A DNA stretch of 48,229 nucleotides from Chloroflexus sp. MS-G (GTDB lineage Bacteria > Chloroflexota > Chloroflexia > Chloroflexales > Chloroflexaceae). The first letter of the stretch is position 1; every line of letters starts with the position of its first letter. The stretch covers positions 1 to 48,229 of the forward strand of contig NZ_JPIM01000023.1 of the NCBI RefSeq assembly GCF_000735195.1, given 5' to 3'. This document shows positions 1 through 8,259 of the stretch, piece after piece. Below the pieces are notes generated by a model that saw only the letters and a list, made by a program, of their open reading frames with translations, made no database searches and was not told the DNA's origin. A program made the position numbers and the translations under genes.

Positions 1-562
1 TAGGTCGATCACGGTCATCGAGATCGAGCGTATTAATGAAATTACGAAAGATCGAGAGAGAGTCTTCGTTAAGTTCTGGCTCGTTTTCAGTGCTGGTTTC
101 TTCGGTTACTGGTTCACCTGATGGTGGTGGAGATGTCGCCGTCTCACCAGCTTGTTCTTCTTCGTCAAACAGAACACCGGCCTGCTCCAAGACGTGGTCG
201 GCAACAAAGATCGGAGCCTGTACGCGCTCAGCGAGCGCGATAGCGTCGCTTGGCCGCGCATCCAGTTCAATCGTTCGTCCAGCCTGATCGATCAGGATGC
301 GTGCGAAGAAGGTATTATCGCGAATATCATTGATATAGATTTGACGGACAAATCCGTCAAGCTCACCGATGGCAGCCTTGAGCAGATCGTGGGTCATTGG
401 TCGTTGTGGTTCGTGACCCTGAATAGCCATCGCAATGGCATCGGCTTCAAACTGGCCGATCCAGATTGGCAGATAGCGATTCCCTTCAGTTTCGCGGAGG
501 ACGACGACCCGGCTCTGCGTCAATAGGCTGACACGGATACTATCGACGACGACTCGTATCAT
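1..562 (-). CDS. Bifunctional nuclease family protein (DUF151), 3' end cut by window edge
   Basis: The reading frame is open from the ATG at 562 to the left edge, giving 187 visible residues. Residues 1-125 carry the DUF151/bifunctional nuclease (BFN) pattern: LPIWIGQFEADAIA (31-44), RPMTHDLL (54-61) and RPSDAIALA (103-111). After about residue 135 it turns into an acidic, Ser/Thr/Pro-rich tail. Family members are small proteins reported to have RNase/DNase activity; the substrate here cannot be told. The ATG at 562 has AAAGG seven bases upstream; an in-frame ATG at 577 would include that ribosome site inside the gene and is less likely. The gene is divergent from the M23 peptidase gene, with closely packed promoters between them. 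Confidence 0.85.
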   Translation of the reverse strand, partial: MIRVVVDSIRVSLLTQSRVVVLRETEGNRYLPIWIGQFEADAIAMAIQGHEPQRPMTHDLLKAAIGELDGFVRQIYINDIRDNTFFARILIDQAGRTIELDARPSDAIALAERVQAPIFVADHVLEQAGVLFDEEEQAGETATSPPPSGEPVTEETSTENEPELNEDSLSIFRNFINTLDLDDRDRP

Positions 563-642
563 TAGCCGGCCTTTCATAGAACGCCCAGCACCGGTGATAC
601 AAGAGAGATACCGGATTGGGCAACGGAAAATTCTGCTACTAT

Positions 643-672
643 ATCTTAGCATGCAATGAAAGATGCCGTCAA
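643..672 (-). promoter_or_regulatory. Promoter for the DUF151 gene
   Basis: On the minus strand TTGACG (672-667) is followed after 18 bp by TAAGAT (648-643). This gives a leader of roughly 70 nt before the ATG at 562. The -35 box lies only two bases from the -35 box of the divergent plus-strand promoter. Confidence 0.55.
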
Positions 673-674
673 GA

Positions 675-703
675 TTGACAAAGCACCATATTGCGTGTAT
701 CCT
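675..703 (+). promoter_or_regulatory. Promoter for the M23 peptidase gene
   Basis: A consensus TTGACA (675-680) is followed after 17 bp by TATCCT (698-703). The start of transcription would fall near 710, which rules out the upstream TTG codon at 691 as translation start and supports the ATG at 730. Confidence 0.6.
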
Positions 704-729
704 CTGTCCGAAAGGTGAGAGAAAAAATC

Positions 730-2124
730 ATGTACGGTGTCTTTGATCGTTCTCCATGGATCGAGCAATGGTGGCGACGGCAGCGACGACTGGCGTCCGC
801 GCAGGAGACAGTGCGCTGTCTGCGCGATGGTCGGTATCGCCGCCGGAACAGTTCTCTGATGGGTAACGTCCGACAGCGATGGTTCCACCGCCGCTTTCGT
901 TTTTCACGACACATTGCTCATTTGCTCCTGATCGTCGGCGCTCTCTTCATTCTCTTTGTTGATCGTACTCTTCCGCTTCAATCATTCGTTGCTGCTTCGT
1001 CGTCTCCCTTACCGGTGGTAACTGCGTCAGTAGCGCCGGTTGGTCAGGCAATAGCGATTGCACCGGCAGTACGTCGCACTTCTGCACCTGTGCAGGTAGA
1101 ACCGATTGCGCCTGCCCTTCAGGCGCCGGTGATGGTGACAACTGCCTTTCAGGCGACCCATATTCTGGCCGAGAATGAGACACTGGCCGAGATCGCAGCA
1201 CGTTACCGGATACCATTAAGGACGCTGGTCTGGACGAATCAGCTTGATCGTGGTGATGCCTTGCGGGTTGGCCAACCGTTACGGATTGCACGTCTAGCAG
1301 GGGTGACGCACACAGTTACGGCAGGTGAGACGCTTATCGAGCTAGCAGAGCGCTACGGTGTAGCCCCAGAAGCCATTGCAACCTTTGCGCCAAATCGTTT
1401 GACCAATGGTCAGCTTGTTGTCGGTCGTGAGATATTCATTCCCGGTGGCCAACTACCGTGGACGAGTGAACAGGAAGCGGCCTTTGCGCAACGGAAAGCC
1501 GAGCCGGTCGGGATCGTGTTGAATGATGAAACAAATGTTCGGTCTGGCCCGAGTACGGATCATCCTCGACAGGCGCAGTTGTCAGCCGGTCGGCAGGTAG
1601 CGCTACGTGGTCGTTATCAAGATTGGGTGAAGATTGAAATTGGGGACATTTCTGGTTGGATTCGGGTTGATTTGCTATCAGTTGATGCTCGTCAAGTACA
1701 GTCCTTGCCAGAAGTACGCGATTTTCCACCACCTCCACCGCGCTGGGTCTGGCCAGCACAGGGGGTAGTGACGTCGGGTTTTGGGCCGCGGTGGGGAGGT
1801 TTTCACAATGGGATCGATATTGCCAATGCTGCATGGACACCAATTGTGGCTGCGAGCAGTGGTTGGGTTCGTGAAGCCGGTTGGTGTAGTGGGTACGGCT
1901 ATTGTGTGAAGATCCGCCATCCTGATGGTATTGAAACGATCTATGGCCACCTTATTACGCAGCCAGTCGTGCGAGTCGGTCAGGAAGTAAGAGCCGGTCA
2001 GTTGATTGGCCATATGGGAAGCACGTATGATCGGACCGGTGGTGGTTATTCGACCGGTGTTCACTTACACTTTACGATTCTGGTTAATGGTCGTGCGGTG
2101 AACCCTCTGCGATACCTTCCCTGA
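730..2124 (+). CDS. Membrane-anchored LysM-SH3-M23 metallopeptidase
   Basis: This is a predicted cell-wall hydrolase of 464 residues. It has a basic N-terminus, one membrane segment (about 62-80), two LysM peptidoglycan-binding domains (about 143-188 and 193-238), a bacterial SH3 domain (about 261-315) and a C-terminal M23 (LytM/NlpD-type) endopeptidase domain (about 338-464). The zinc site is visible as H359-x3-D363 (HNGID) and the HLH pair H445/H447, so the domain should be catalytically competent. The ATG at 730 is chosen because it follows AAAGGTGAGAG (711-721) and lies downstream of the promoter. Its stop overlaps the sequence leading into the parA promoter region, but parA has its own extended -10, so the pair need not be one operon. 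Confidence 0.92.
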   Translation: MYGVFDRSPWIEQWWRRQRRLASAQETVRCLRDGRYRRRNSSLMGNVRQRWFHRRFRFSRHIAHLLLIVGALFILFVDRTLPLQSFVAASSSPLPVVTASVAPVGQAIAIAPAVRRTSAPVQVEPIAPALQAPVMVTTAFQATHILAENETLAEIAARYRIPLRTLVWTNQLDRGDALRVGQPLRIARLAGVTHTVTAGETLIELAERYGVAPEAIATFAPNRLTNGQLVVGREIFIPGGQLPWTSEQEAAFAQRKAEPVGIVLNDETNVRSGPSTDHPRQAQLSAGRQVALRGRYQDWVKIEIGDISGWIRVDLLSVDARQVQSLPEVRDFPPPPPRWVWPAQGVVTSGFGPRWGGFHNGIDIANAAWTPIVAASSGWVREAGWCSGYGYCVKIRHPDGIETIYGHLITQPVVRVGQEVRAGQLIGHMGSTYDRTGGGYSTGVHLHFTILVNGRAVNPLRYLP

Positions 2125-2144
2125 TGTATTCTTTTCCTCGCCTA

Positions 2145-2153
2145 TGGTACAAT
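2145..2153 (+). promoter_or_regulatory. Extended -10 promoter for parAB
   Basis: TGG-TACAAT (2145-2153) is a complete extended -10 element with no convincing -35 box. Transcription would start near 2160, upstream of the ATG at 2175 and downstream of the alternative in-frame ATG at 2124. Confidence 0.5.
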
Positions 2154-2174
2154 AGCATTGAGAGTAGCTGCGCG

Positions 2175-2981
2175 ATGCAGGTGTTTCACGTGAAACAGCA
2201 ATCAACACAACCTCGCATTATGGCGATTGCCAACCAGAAAGGTGGGGTTGGTAAAACAACGACTGCTGTTAATGTTGCCGGTGAGCTTGCACGTCGTGGG
2301 CGACGGGTCCTGCTGGTAGATATCGATCCGCAGGGGAATGCCACCACCAGTCTTGGGATTGCAAAGGCTTCGTTGACCGTTACCAGCTACGATCTGCTGC
2401 TCGGTGGGGCGCCGCCAGAAACAATCCCGCAACCGAGTGGCCGGGATCGCCTTGACATCATTCCGGCCGATCAGGAACTGGCCGGTGCGTCGATTGAACT
2501 GGTTGATGTAGCGCGGCGTGAGTGGCGATTACGCGATGGGCTGGTGAACCTGTTGCCTCGATACGACTGGATCATTATCGATTGTCCACCCTCGCTAGGT
2601 CTACTCACCCTCAATGCTCTCTGTGCTGCTAACGCCGTTCTCATTCCGTTGCAGTGTGAATATCTCGCACTGGAAGGATTGGCACAGCTCAAACAGACAT
2701 TAGAGCGGGTGCGGGAAAGCCTGAACCCGACCCTCCGTATTATCGGCGTTGTCATGACTATGTACGATGGGCGGACCAATCTGGCGCAACAGGTGGTTGA
2801 TGAGGTTCAACGTTACTTTCCTCGCCTGATCTGCCGAACCCTGATCCCACGCAGTGTGCGATTGAGCGAAGCCCCTAGTCATGGCCGCATGGCTTATGAG
2901 TATGAACCAAACGGTCGGGGCACCCAAGCCTACGCCCTGTTGACTGAAGAACTGATCGGACGAGAGGAGCGCATCTTATGA
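2175..2981 (+). CDS. parA: Chromosome-partitioning ATPase ParA (Soj)
   Basis: This Walker-type ATPase drives ParB-parS chromosome segregation. The 268-residue product has the deviant Walker A KGGVGKTT (22-29), the A' motif LLVDIDPQGNATTS and Walker B IIIDCPPSLG, all intact, and matches the short chromosomal ParA type without an N-terminal HTH. The ATG at 2175 is preferred because the promoter lies between the 2124 ATG and this codon; another ATG at 2220 immediately before the conserved AIANQKGG is possible but has no ribosome site. With the 2175 start, the first codons (MQVFHVKQ) are written in the parS palindrome. The stop overlaps the parB start by four bases, indicating coupled translation. 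Confidence 0.95.
   Translation: MQVFHVKQQSTQPRIMAIANQKGGVGKTTTAVNVAGELARRGRRVLLVDIDPQGNATTSLGIAKASLTVTSYDLLLGGAPPETIPQPSGRDRLDIIPADQELAGASIELVDVARREWRLRDGLVNLLPRYDWIIIDCPPSLGLLTLNALCAANAVLIPLQCEYLALEGLAQLKQTLERVRESLNPTLRIIGVVMTMYDGRTNLAQQVVDEVQRYFPRLICRTLIPRSVRLSEAPSHGRMAYEYEPNGRGTQAYALLTEELIGREERIL
2182..2197. promoter_or_regulatory. parS: parS centromere site, perfect 16-bp palindrome
   Basis: TGTTTCACGTGAAACA at 2182-2197 is identical to the widely conserved bacterial parS consensus. It lies within the first eight codons of parA (or in its leader if the 2220 start is used) and close to the parAB promoter, so ParB binding here could both nucleate the partition complex and affect parAB expression. 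Confidence 0.93.
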
Positions 2982-4081
2982 GAAAACGGGGATTGGGAAG
3001 TGGTCTGGATGCACTGATTCCACCCGCTTCGGCTGAACAGCTACCGGTGCGCGAAGTGCCGGTTGCTGCTATCAGAGCCAATCGTGCCCAGCCCCGCACG
3101 TCGTTCGATGAGACGGCACTCGCTGAACTGGTGACTTCCATCCAGACCCATGGCATTCTCCAACCGTTGATCGTGAGTGAAGACCCGGAAGGGGGCTACG
3201 AGCTAATCGCCGGGGAACGGAGATTACGGGCCGCACGTATTGCTGGCTTAACCACCGTGCCAGCGATTGTCAAACATGCAACACCGCAACAGTTTCTTGA
3301 GCTGGCTTTGGTGGAAAATGTTCAACGTGCGGATCTCAATCCGATCGAAGAAGCGCAGGCCTACGAAACACTACGTCGTGAGTTTGGGCTGAGTGATGAC
3401 GAAATTGCCCGCCGTGTGGGAAAGAGCCGGGTTGCAATTGTGAATAGCCGACGCCTCCTTCGCCTTATGCCACAAGTGCGGCAGGCGTTACTCGATGGCG
3501 CGATCAGCGCTGGCCACGGACGAGCATTGCTCCGCATCGAGGACCCTATTGACCAACAAGCCGCGTTAGAGCTGATTAAAGAGCACGAATTGAATGTACG
3601 GGAGGTCGAACGTCTCACTGAGATTGCTGCGCATCCCGGCTTGACTGCGCCTGTACGCCACGCTCTCTGCACTGGTCAGATTGATCCGACACGTGCGCTC
3701 GCCCTTCTGCAAATACCTGATCCTCATACCCAGGCTGCTGCCTGTGAGGCTGTAGTGAAACACCACCTCGATTCGTTGGCGACCGAACAAATGTGTACTG
3801 CACTCGTCGCCGGGGCCGATCTATCAACTGCCCTTGCTCGAGTGTTGTCCTCTACAGAGAAAACAGGAGCTGAATCAGCTATTTCACGCTCGGTTTCAGA
3901 TCGAAAACAGAGCGGCGGGAATCGCTCCGCTGAAGATCAAATGGCGCAGCAGATGTTTGAAGAGTTGTTGCAAACACCGGTTCAGATTACACGCAGTGGT
4001 CGAACCATCAGAGTAACCATTACCCTTTATGATGAAGAACAGTTACAGGGATTGTATGATCGCTTGTCTGGAACGTATTGA
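2978..4081 (+). CDS. parB: Chromosome-partitioning protein ParB (Spo0J)
   Basis: ParB is the parS-binding CTPase clamp of the segregation machinery. The 367-residue product starts with the typical RGLGSGLDALIP, which contacts ParA. It has the CTP-binding motifs GERR (79-82) and ENVQRADLNPIEEA (113-126), and a helix-turn-helix at about 138-160. The C-terminal half is longer than in many ParBs (usually about 280-300 residues): it has an extra Ala/Leu-rich stretch (about 200-285) and a polar linker (about 290-320) before the dimerisation domain at the end. The ATG overlaps the parA stop by four bases. The cognate parS is inside parA. Confidence 0.95.
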   Translation: MRKRGLGSGLDALIPPASAEQLPVREVPVAAIRANRAQPRTSFDETALAELVTSIQTHGILQPLIVSEDPEGGYELIAGERRLRAARIAGLTTVPAIVKHATPQQFLELALVENVQRADLNPIEEAQAYETLRREFGLSDDEIARRVGKSRVAIVNSRRLLRLMPQVRQALLDGAISAGHGRALLRIEDPIDQQAALELIKEHELNVREVERLTEIAAHPGLTAPVRHALCTGQIDPTRALALLQIPDPHTQAAACEAVVKHHLDSLATEQMCTALVAGADLSTALARVLSSTEKTGAESAISRSVSDRKQSGGNRSAEDQMAQQMFEELLQTPVQITRSGRTIRVTITLYDEEQLQGLYDRLSGTY

Positions 4082-4092
4082 TTGGTGATCGC

Positions 4093-4995
4093 ATGACAAC
4101 AATTGTGGCTTTTGGAAATCCAGTATACGACGAGATCATTACGCCAGTGGTGCGTACCGATGGGCGTGTCCTCTCCGGCTGCTCAACCAACGCATGTCTT
4201 GCTCTTAGCCGGTTGGGTCGAACGACGGCTCTTGTTGGGCGGGTTGGGCCTGATTATGCAGACCGGTTTCAGTCTGATTTAGTTCGGTATGGTATTACCC
4301 CGTTTGTGACCCTCTCAGGACAAACCGGTGGGTTTAAGCTGGTTTACGACGCTAGGGGCGATCGCACTCTCGATGTCCTCGGTGTTGCCGAACCGATCCA
4401 GATCGTCCCTGATGTTGTCGAGACGGCTGCCGCAGTTATTGTTGGTCCCATTCTGCAAGAGACACCGCTGGACCTGATTCGCACGATCCGGGATCGCACC
4501 AGTGCTCCAATTTTCCTTGATCCCCAAGGACTCTTACGCCGCTTCGGTGCAGATGGACGCATCGAACATTTTTTGCCAGCGGAATTCGCGGCCATTGCTC
4601 CCCTCTGCCACGTTATTAAAGCGAACGAAGTTGAAACCAAAGTGATCACCGGCATCGATCCGCGGATCGATCCGGTTATGGCCGCACGACGCTTGCACGA
4701 GACCGGTTGCGCAATTGCGATTGTTACGATTGCCGAAGCTGGTTCTCATATTGATGATGGGAAACGATCAATCTCGGTACCAGCGTATGCAACTGAAGCG
4801 CGTGATCCGACCGGCGCCGGTGATACCTACATGGCCGGCTTTCTCCATGCGTATCTGACCGATCCAGACGACCTTTTCCGTGCCGGTTGCACCGGCGCAG
4901 CTACAGCCTCGATCTGGATCGAGTATACTGGTCCCGATGCACCGATTACCCTGCAAGAAGTTGAACGACGGGTGAAGGTCTTATTACAGCAATAA
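4093..4995 (+). CDS. PfkB-family carbohydrate kinase
   Basis: This ribokinase-like sugar kinase has 300 residues. The C-terminal signature DPTGAGDTYMAGF (from residue 238) supplies the anion hole and the catalytic base D244. The N-terminal part begins with the family's IVAFGNPVYDEI strand and has a Gly-rich RLGRTTALVGRVG element. The substrate cannot be read from sequence; fructose-type, ribose, nucleoside and inositol kinases share this fold. The ATG at 4093 is preferred over an in-frame TTG at 4078 that would overlap parB. It directly follows parB and precedes a CDP-alcohol phosphatidyltransferase, so a polyol headgroup substrate is conceivable but unproven. Confidence 0.85.
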   Translation: MTTIVAFGNPVYDEIITPVVRTDGRVLSGCSTNACLALSRLGRTTALVGRVGPDYADRFQSDLVRYGITPFVTLSGQTGGFKLVYDARGDRTLDVLGVAEPIQIVPDVVETAAAVIVGPILQETPLDLIRTIRDRTSAPIFLDPQGLLRRFGADGRIEHFLPAEFAAIAPLCHVIKANEVETKVITGIDPRIDPVMAARRLHETGCAIAIVTIAEAGSHIDDGKRSISVPAYATEARDPTGAGDTYMAGFLHAYLTDPDDLFRAGCTGAATASIWIEYTGPDAPITLQEVERRVKVLLQQ

Positions 4996-5052
4996 GATAA
5001 CGTGATACTTCTGTCGCTCGTGTCAGTGCAATTACGAGAAGGATGAACGTCA

Positions 5053-5691
5053 ATGATGCCATTGCTTGCTCGTTTTCGTCAGCTTTATGAACAGGCCTCA
5101 CTTCCGCTCGGTCATGTTTGCTCGCGGCTGGGCATCCATCCTAACGCTTTGACCTACCTGAGCCTGTTTTTTAGCCTCTTAGCCGGTTACCTGTTGTCTC
5201 AACGGGCGTTTCTGTGGGGGGTTGTTTTTATCTTACTCATGGGTTTTGCTGATGTATTAGACGGCGCTACCGCACGTGCCAGTGGTACGGCCAGTGAATA
5301 TGGTACTGTGCTTGACCACGTTACCGATCGGTATGCAGAAGCCTTCGTTATTGGCGGAGTGATGCTTTCGGGGGCAGTAGCACCGATCTGGTCACTCTTC
5401 GCCATCTTTGGGATGGTGATGGCAAGTTATGTTCGTGCCAGGGCCGAGGCCACCGGTAAACTGTCGTCTTGCAACGTTGGTTTCGCCGGCCGACAGGAGA
5501 AACTTGGCTTGCTGCTGATTGGTTTGTTGCTGATGCCGCTCCTGCCGGAATTGCCCATTCTCGAATGGGCTGTTATTGCCGTCGGCATTGCATCTCATGT
5601 TACCGCCGTACAGCGGCTTTTGTACACCCGCCAGATACTGATTGGTGCGACCCGCAGTTCAAAGTTTCGTAAGGGATCAGAAATTATTTAA
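5053..5691 (+). CDS. CDP-alcohol phosphatidyltransferase family membrane enzyme
   Basis: The enzyme transfers a phosphatidyl group from CDP-diacylglycerol (or a related CDP-alcohol) to an alcohol acceptor in the membrane. The complete family motif D-x2-DG-x2-AR-x8-G-x3-D-x3-D is present, with D67, D70, G71, A74, R75, G84, D88 and D92. Five to six hydrophobic segments span the 212 residues. The ATG at 5053 follows AGAAGGA. The headgroup (glycerol phosphate, inositol phosphate or other) cannot be assigned from the sequence alone. It lies 57 bp after the PfkB kinase gene and just before gatC on the same strand. Confidence 0.85.
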   Translation: MMPLLARFRQLYEQASLPLGHVCSRLGIHPNALTYLSLFFSLLAGYLLSQRAFLWGVVFILLMGFADVLDGATARASGTASEYGTVLDHVTDRYAEAFVIGGVMLSGAVAPIWSLFAIFGMVMASYVRARAEATGKLSSCNVGFAGRQEKLGLLLIGLLLMPLLPELPILEWAVIAVGIASHVTAVQRLLYTRQILIGATRSSKFRKGSEII

Positions 5692-5712
5692 TCATTGACA
5701 GGAGCGATTCCC

Positions 5713-6003
5713 ATGGCAATCTCAGAAGCTGAAGTTCGCCATGTTGCCCGTCTCGCCCGCCTCGCCCTCTCCGATGAGGAGATCGCGGTGATGCAGGCAC
5801 AGCTTTCGGCAATCCTTGACTATATCGCTATGTTGCAGGAAGTTGATGTCAGTAATGTTCCGCCAACGGCTCAAGTGACCGGTTTAACGACGGTCTGGCG
5901 CCCCGATGTGGTGGGCGAAATGCTGACCCAGGAGCAAGCACTGGCCAATGCTCCTGATCAGCAGGATGGTATGTTCCGAGTACGTGCCGTATTTGATGAA
6001 TGA
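5713..6003 (+). CDS. gatC: Asp-tRNA(Asn)/Glu-tRNA(Gln) amidotransferase subunit C
   Basis: GatC is the small structural subunit of the GatCAB complex, which amidates misacylated Glu-tRNA(Gln) and/or Asp-tRNA(Asn). The 96-residue product has the normal length and typical sequence: EVRHVARLARLALSDEE at the start, ILDYIAMLQEVDVSNVPPTA in the middle, and a C-terminal FRVRAVFDE. The ATG at 5713 is preceded by AGGAG at 5700-5704. gatA and gatB are not in the window. An asparaginyl-tRNA synthetase is encoded nearby, which suggests that GatCAB here serves mainly Gln-tRNA formation. Confidence 0.93.
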   Translation: MAISEAEVRHVARLARLALSDEEIAVMQAQLSAILDYIAMLQEVDVSNVPPTAQVTGLTTVWRPDVVGEMLTQEQALANAPDQQDGMFRVRAVFDE

Positions 6004-6079
6004 GGGTGCAACTTTTATCGATACGTAAACGTCGTACCGATAGCGGAAATGGTTATGACAACTGCGAAAGGATACGACG

Positions 6080-6520
6080 ATGTACGGGAACTACAACAAT
6101 GGCTCGCGCCGCTCGTATGTACTGATTGGCGGTTACCCGGTTAAGCCAATATACCTGGTCATTGCCGGAGTGATCATTTTTGGATTACTGGTCTACTTGC
6201 TCCTGCGATTTTTTAGCATTGGTCTGACAATGCATTTTGGCGCTTTCGCCGGTATCCTGCTCTTGATCGCCAATCTGCGGGAACTGTTGGGCTATGGCTA
6301 TACACAGCGTGGTAGCACTGCCCTGCTCAACACGCTCGTTGGTGCTGGGTTGGTCTGCGCCTGGCTGGCTCAGTTCTTCGTTCTCTTCTGGGTGCCGGCC
6401 TTGCTGGCAGTTGGAATTGCAACGCCCCTTGCTTTCAATCGGGCTGGTGTGTACGCCGCATATCTGACCACCGCCCAACGTGCAGCCGAACAAGTGCGGC
6501 GGATGGTCGTGCGGCAGTAA
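6080..6520 (+). CDS. Small multi-pass membrane protein, unknown function
   Basis: The 146-residue product is not recognised. It has a polar Tyr/Asn/Arg-rich N-terminus (1-20) and then about four hydrophobic segments (roughly 24-44, 50-66, 81-102 and 103-120), followed by a basic amphipathic C-terminus containing AAEQVRRMVVR. The start is well supported by GAAAGGA eight bases upstream of the ATG. It ends just before a bidirectional hairpin that separates it from asnS. No enzymatic motif is visible. Confidence 0.75.
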   Translation: MYGNYNNGSRRSYVLIGGYPVKPIYLVIAGVIIFGLLVYLLLRFFSIGLTMHFGAFAGILLLIANLRELLGYGYTQRGSTALLNTLVGAGLVCAWLAQFFVLFWVPALLAVGIATPLAFNRAGVYAAYLTTAQRAAEQVRRMVVRQ

Positions 6521-6532
6521 TATCTAAACAAG

Positions 6533-6559
6533 TGCGGCGTGGGATAGCCCCACGCCGCA
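6533..6559. terminator. Hairpin between convergent genes
   Basis: An 11-bp perfect stem (TGCGGCGTGGG / CCCACGCCGCA) encloses a 5-nt loop between the convergent ends of the membrane protein gene (6520) and asnS (6573). There is no long T tract on either side, so it may act as a weak or bidirectional terminator. Confidence 0.55.
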
Positions 6560-6572
6560 ATCACTACTACCC

Positions 6573-7895
6573 CTATGGATATATCCGGTACAACTGACGT
6601 GGGAACGGAATCGTCTCGCGGATATGCCGCGTACCAGTGATCCAGGCCACTACCCGTTCAATTCCCATTCCGAAACCGCTGTGAGGAACAGTGCCATAAC
6701 GACGAAGATCAAGGTACCATTCGTAGTCTTCGACCCGTAAGCCGTGCTCGCGGATCCGTTGCTCGAGCAAGACTGGATCATGAATCCGTTGTGAACCGCC
6801 GATGATCTCGCCGTATCCCTCAGGTGCTAACAAATCGGCACACAACGCTACTTCGGGGCGGTTGGGATCAGGCTGCATGTAGAAGGCTTTTACCGCTGAT
6901 GGGAAGCGTTCAACGAACACCGGACGATCAAACTTCGAGGCAATTAACGTTTCGTGCGGTGCGCCAAAGTCCTCTCCCCATGGCAGTGGATCGGCCCCCT
7001 CGACCTCTCCCTGGTGAGCGGCGATGAGTTCGATGGCCTGATCGTAGGTGATGCGCGGGAACGGCGGGGTGACCCGTTCGAGCAGCGTTGTATCTCGTTC
7101 AAGCGTCTGTAAGTCGTCACGCCGACGTTCGAGCACGCGAGCGACAATCGCGCTGACAAATTGCTCTTGAAGTCGCATGTTGTCTTCATGATCGGCAAAG
7201 GCAACTTCTGGTTCGATCATCCAGAATTCGGTAAGGTGACGACGGGTTTTACTCTTCTCAGCTCGGAATGTTGGCCCAAAGCAATACACGCGCCCAAAGG
7301 CCATCATCCCGGCTTCAACATAGAGTTGTCCGGTTTGCGCAAGGTACGCCTTCCCTAGATCGAAATAATCGGTTGCGAACAGATTTGTTGTCCCTTCTGC
7401 CGCCGTTGCAGTCAGGATCGGCGTGTCGAACCGGACAAACCCCTGCGCATTAAGCCACTCCTGGGCAGCCGCTATCACCTCAGCCCGGATGCGCAAGATG
7501 GCGTGCTGTTTTGAGGATCGTACCCACAGGTGGCGATGGGCCATCAGAAATTCAATACCATGCTCTTTGGGCGTAATCGGATACTCGTGGCTAGGGCCAA
7601 TGAGTTCGATCTCCTCGACATCGAGTTCGTAACCACCCGGTGCCCGCTCGTCAGCGCGCACGTTGCCCGTAATGCGACAAGAACTCTCTTGGGTAAGGGC
7701 CTGTGCTGTTGCAAAGGTTGCTTCGCTGACGTTCTTCTTGAACGTTACACACTGAATGATCCCGCTTCCATCACGCAAGAGAATGAAAATGAGTTTCCCT
7801 TTTTCCGTTTTGTGATATACCCAACCGGCCAGTGTAACACGCTGACCAACATGATGGGCAATGGTCGCAACAGTTGCAGTTGGCAACAGCGACAT
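6573..7895 (-). CDS. asnS: Asparaginyl-tRNA synthetase
   Basis: This class IIb synthetase charges tRNA(Asn). The 440-residue product has an N-terminal OB-fold anticodon-binding domain (about 1-105, [17 protein letters not shown]) and a class II catalytic core. Motif 2 is at [24 protein letters not shown], and motif 3 is the C-terminal [15 protein letters not shown], followed by [17 protein letters not shown]. The [10 protein letters not shown] form and the compact C-terminal half, without the bacterial AspRS insertion domain, favour AsnRS over AspRS. The ATG at 7895 has AAGGAG upstream on the minus strand. Confidence 0.93.
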   Translation of the reverse strand: MSLLPTATVATIAHHVGQRVTLAGWVYHKTEKGKLIFILLRDGSGIIQCVTFKKNVSEATFATAQALTQESSCRITGNVRADERAPGGYELDVEEIELIGPSHEYPITPKEHGIEFLMAHRHLWVRSSKQHAILRIRAEVIAAAQEWLNAQGFVRFDTPILTATAAEGTTNLFATDYFDLGKAYLAQTGQLYVEAGMMAFGRVYCFGPTFRAEKSKTRRHLTEFWMIEPEVAFADHEDNMRLQEQFVSAIVARVLERRRDDLQTLERDTTLLERVTPPFPRITYDQAIELIAAHQGEVEGADPLPWGEDFGAPHETLIASKFDRPVFVERFPSAVKAFYMQPDPNRPEVALCADLLAPEGYGEIIGGSQRIHDPVLLEQRIREHGLRVEDYEWYLDLRRYGTVPHSGFGMGIERVVAWITGTRHIRETIPFPRQLYRIYP

Positions 7896-8259
7896 AAACG
7901 CTCCTTATTGCTATACACTTCTCTTTCTCAGGCGTCAGTATGCCACGACTTGATATGGCTGGCAAATGCTCTGACTGGCTTCGCCAATTGATAATGGGTC
8001 ATTCCTTGCGGTTAATGGTCTTCCATGATAGACTTTTCGCTGAATAAAAATGTTGAACTACCGCTAGTTAGTCCTGTTCACAAACATGTGCCGCGGCGCG
8101 TAGTTAGGTAAATTTCTGTTTGCTCGTATCAATGTACGGGCTAGAGACTTGTACTCTGTGGCAATCGGGAGCGTGTTGTAGACACCCTCCATCGCATACA
8201 ATTCACCAGACGCTATGCCGGCATTGGCGTCGGTTGCCACCAGACAGAAGGAACCGTCG
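7896..8259. other. Intergenic region, 364 bp
   Basis: This gap lies between divergent asnS and the M20 peptidase gene. It contains the asnS ribosome site and a TACAAT hexamer at 8197-8202 that could serve the peptidase gene, with no good -35 box. Nothing else convincing is seen. Confidence 0.5.

Noticed and set aside
36..526. Two plus-strand open frames at the left edge
   Set aside because: They are antisense to the DUF151 gene, have low-complexity or Ser-rich translations, and no ribosome site.
7530..7991. 153-codon plus-strand frame
   Set aside because: Antisense to asnS, with no ribosome site and no similarity to any family I recognise.
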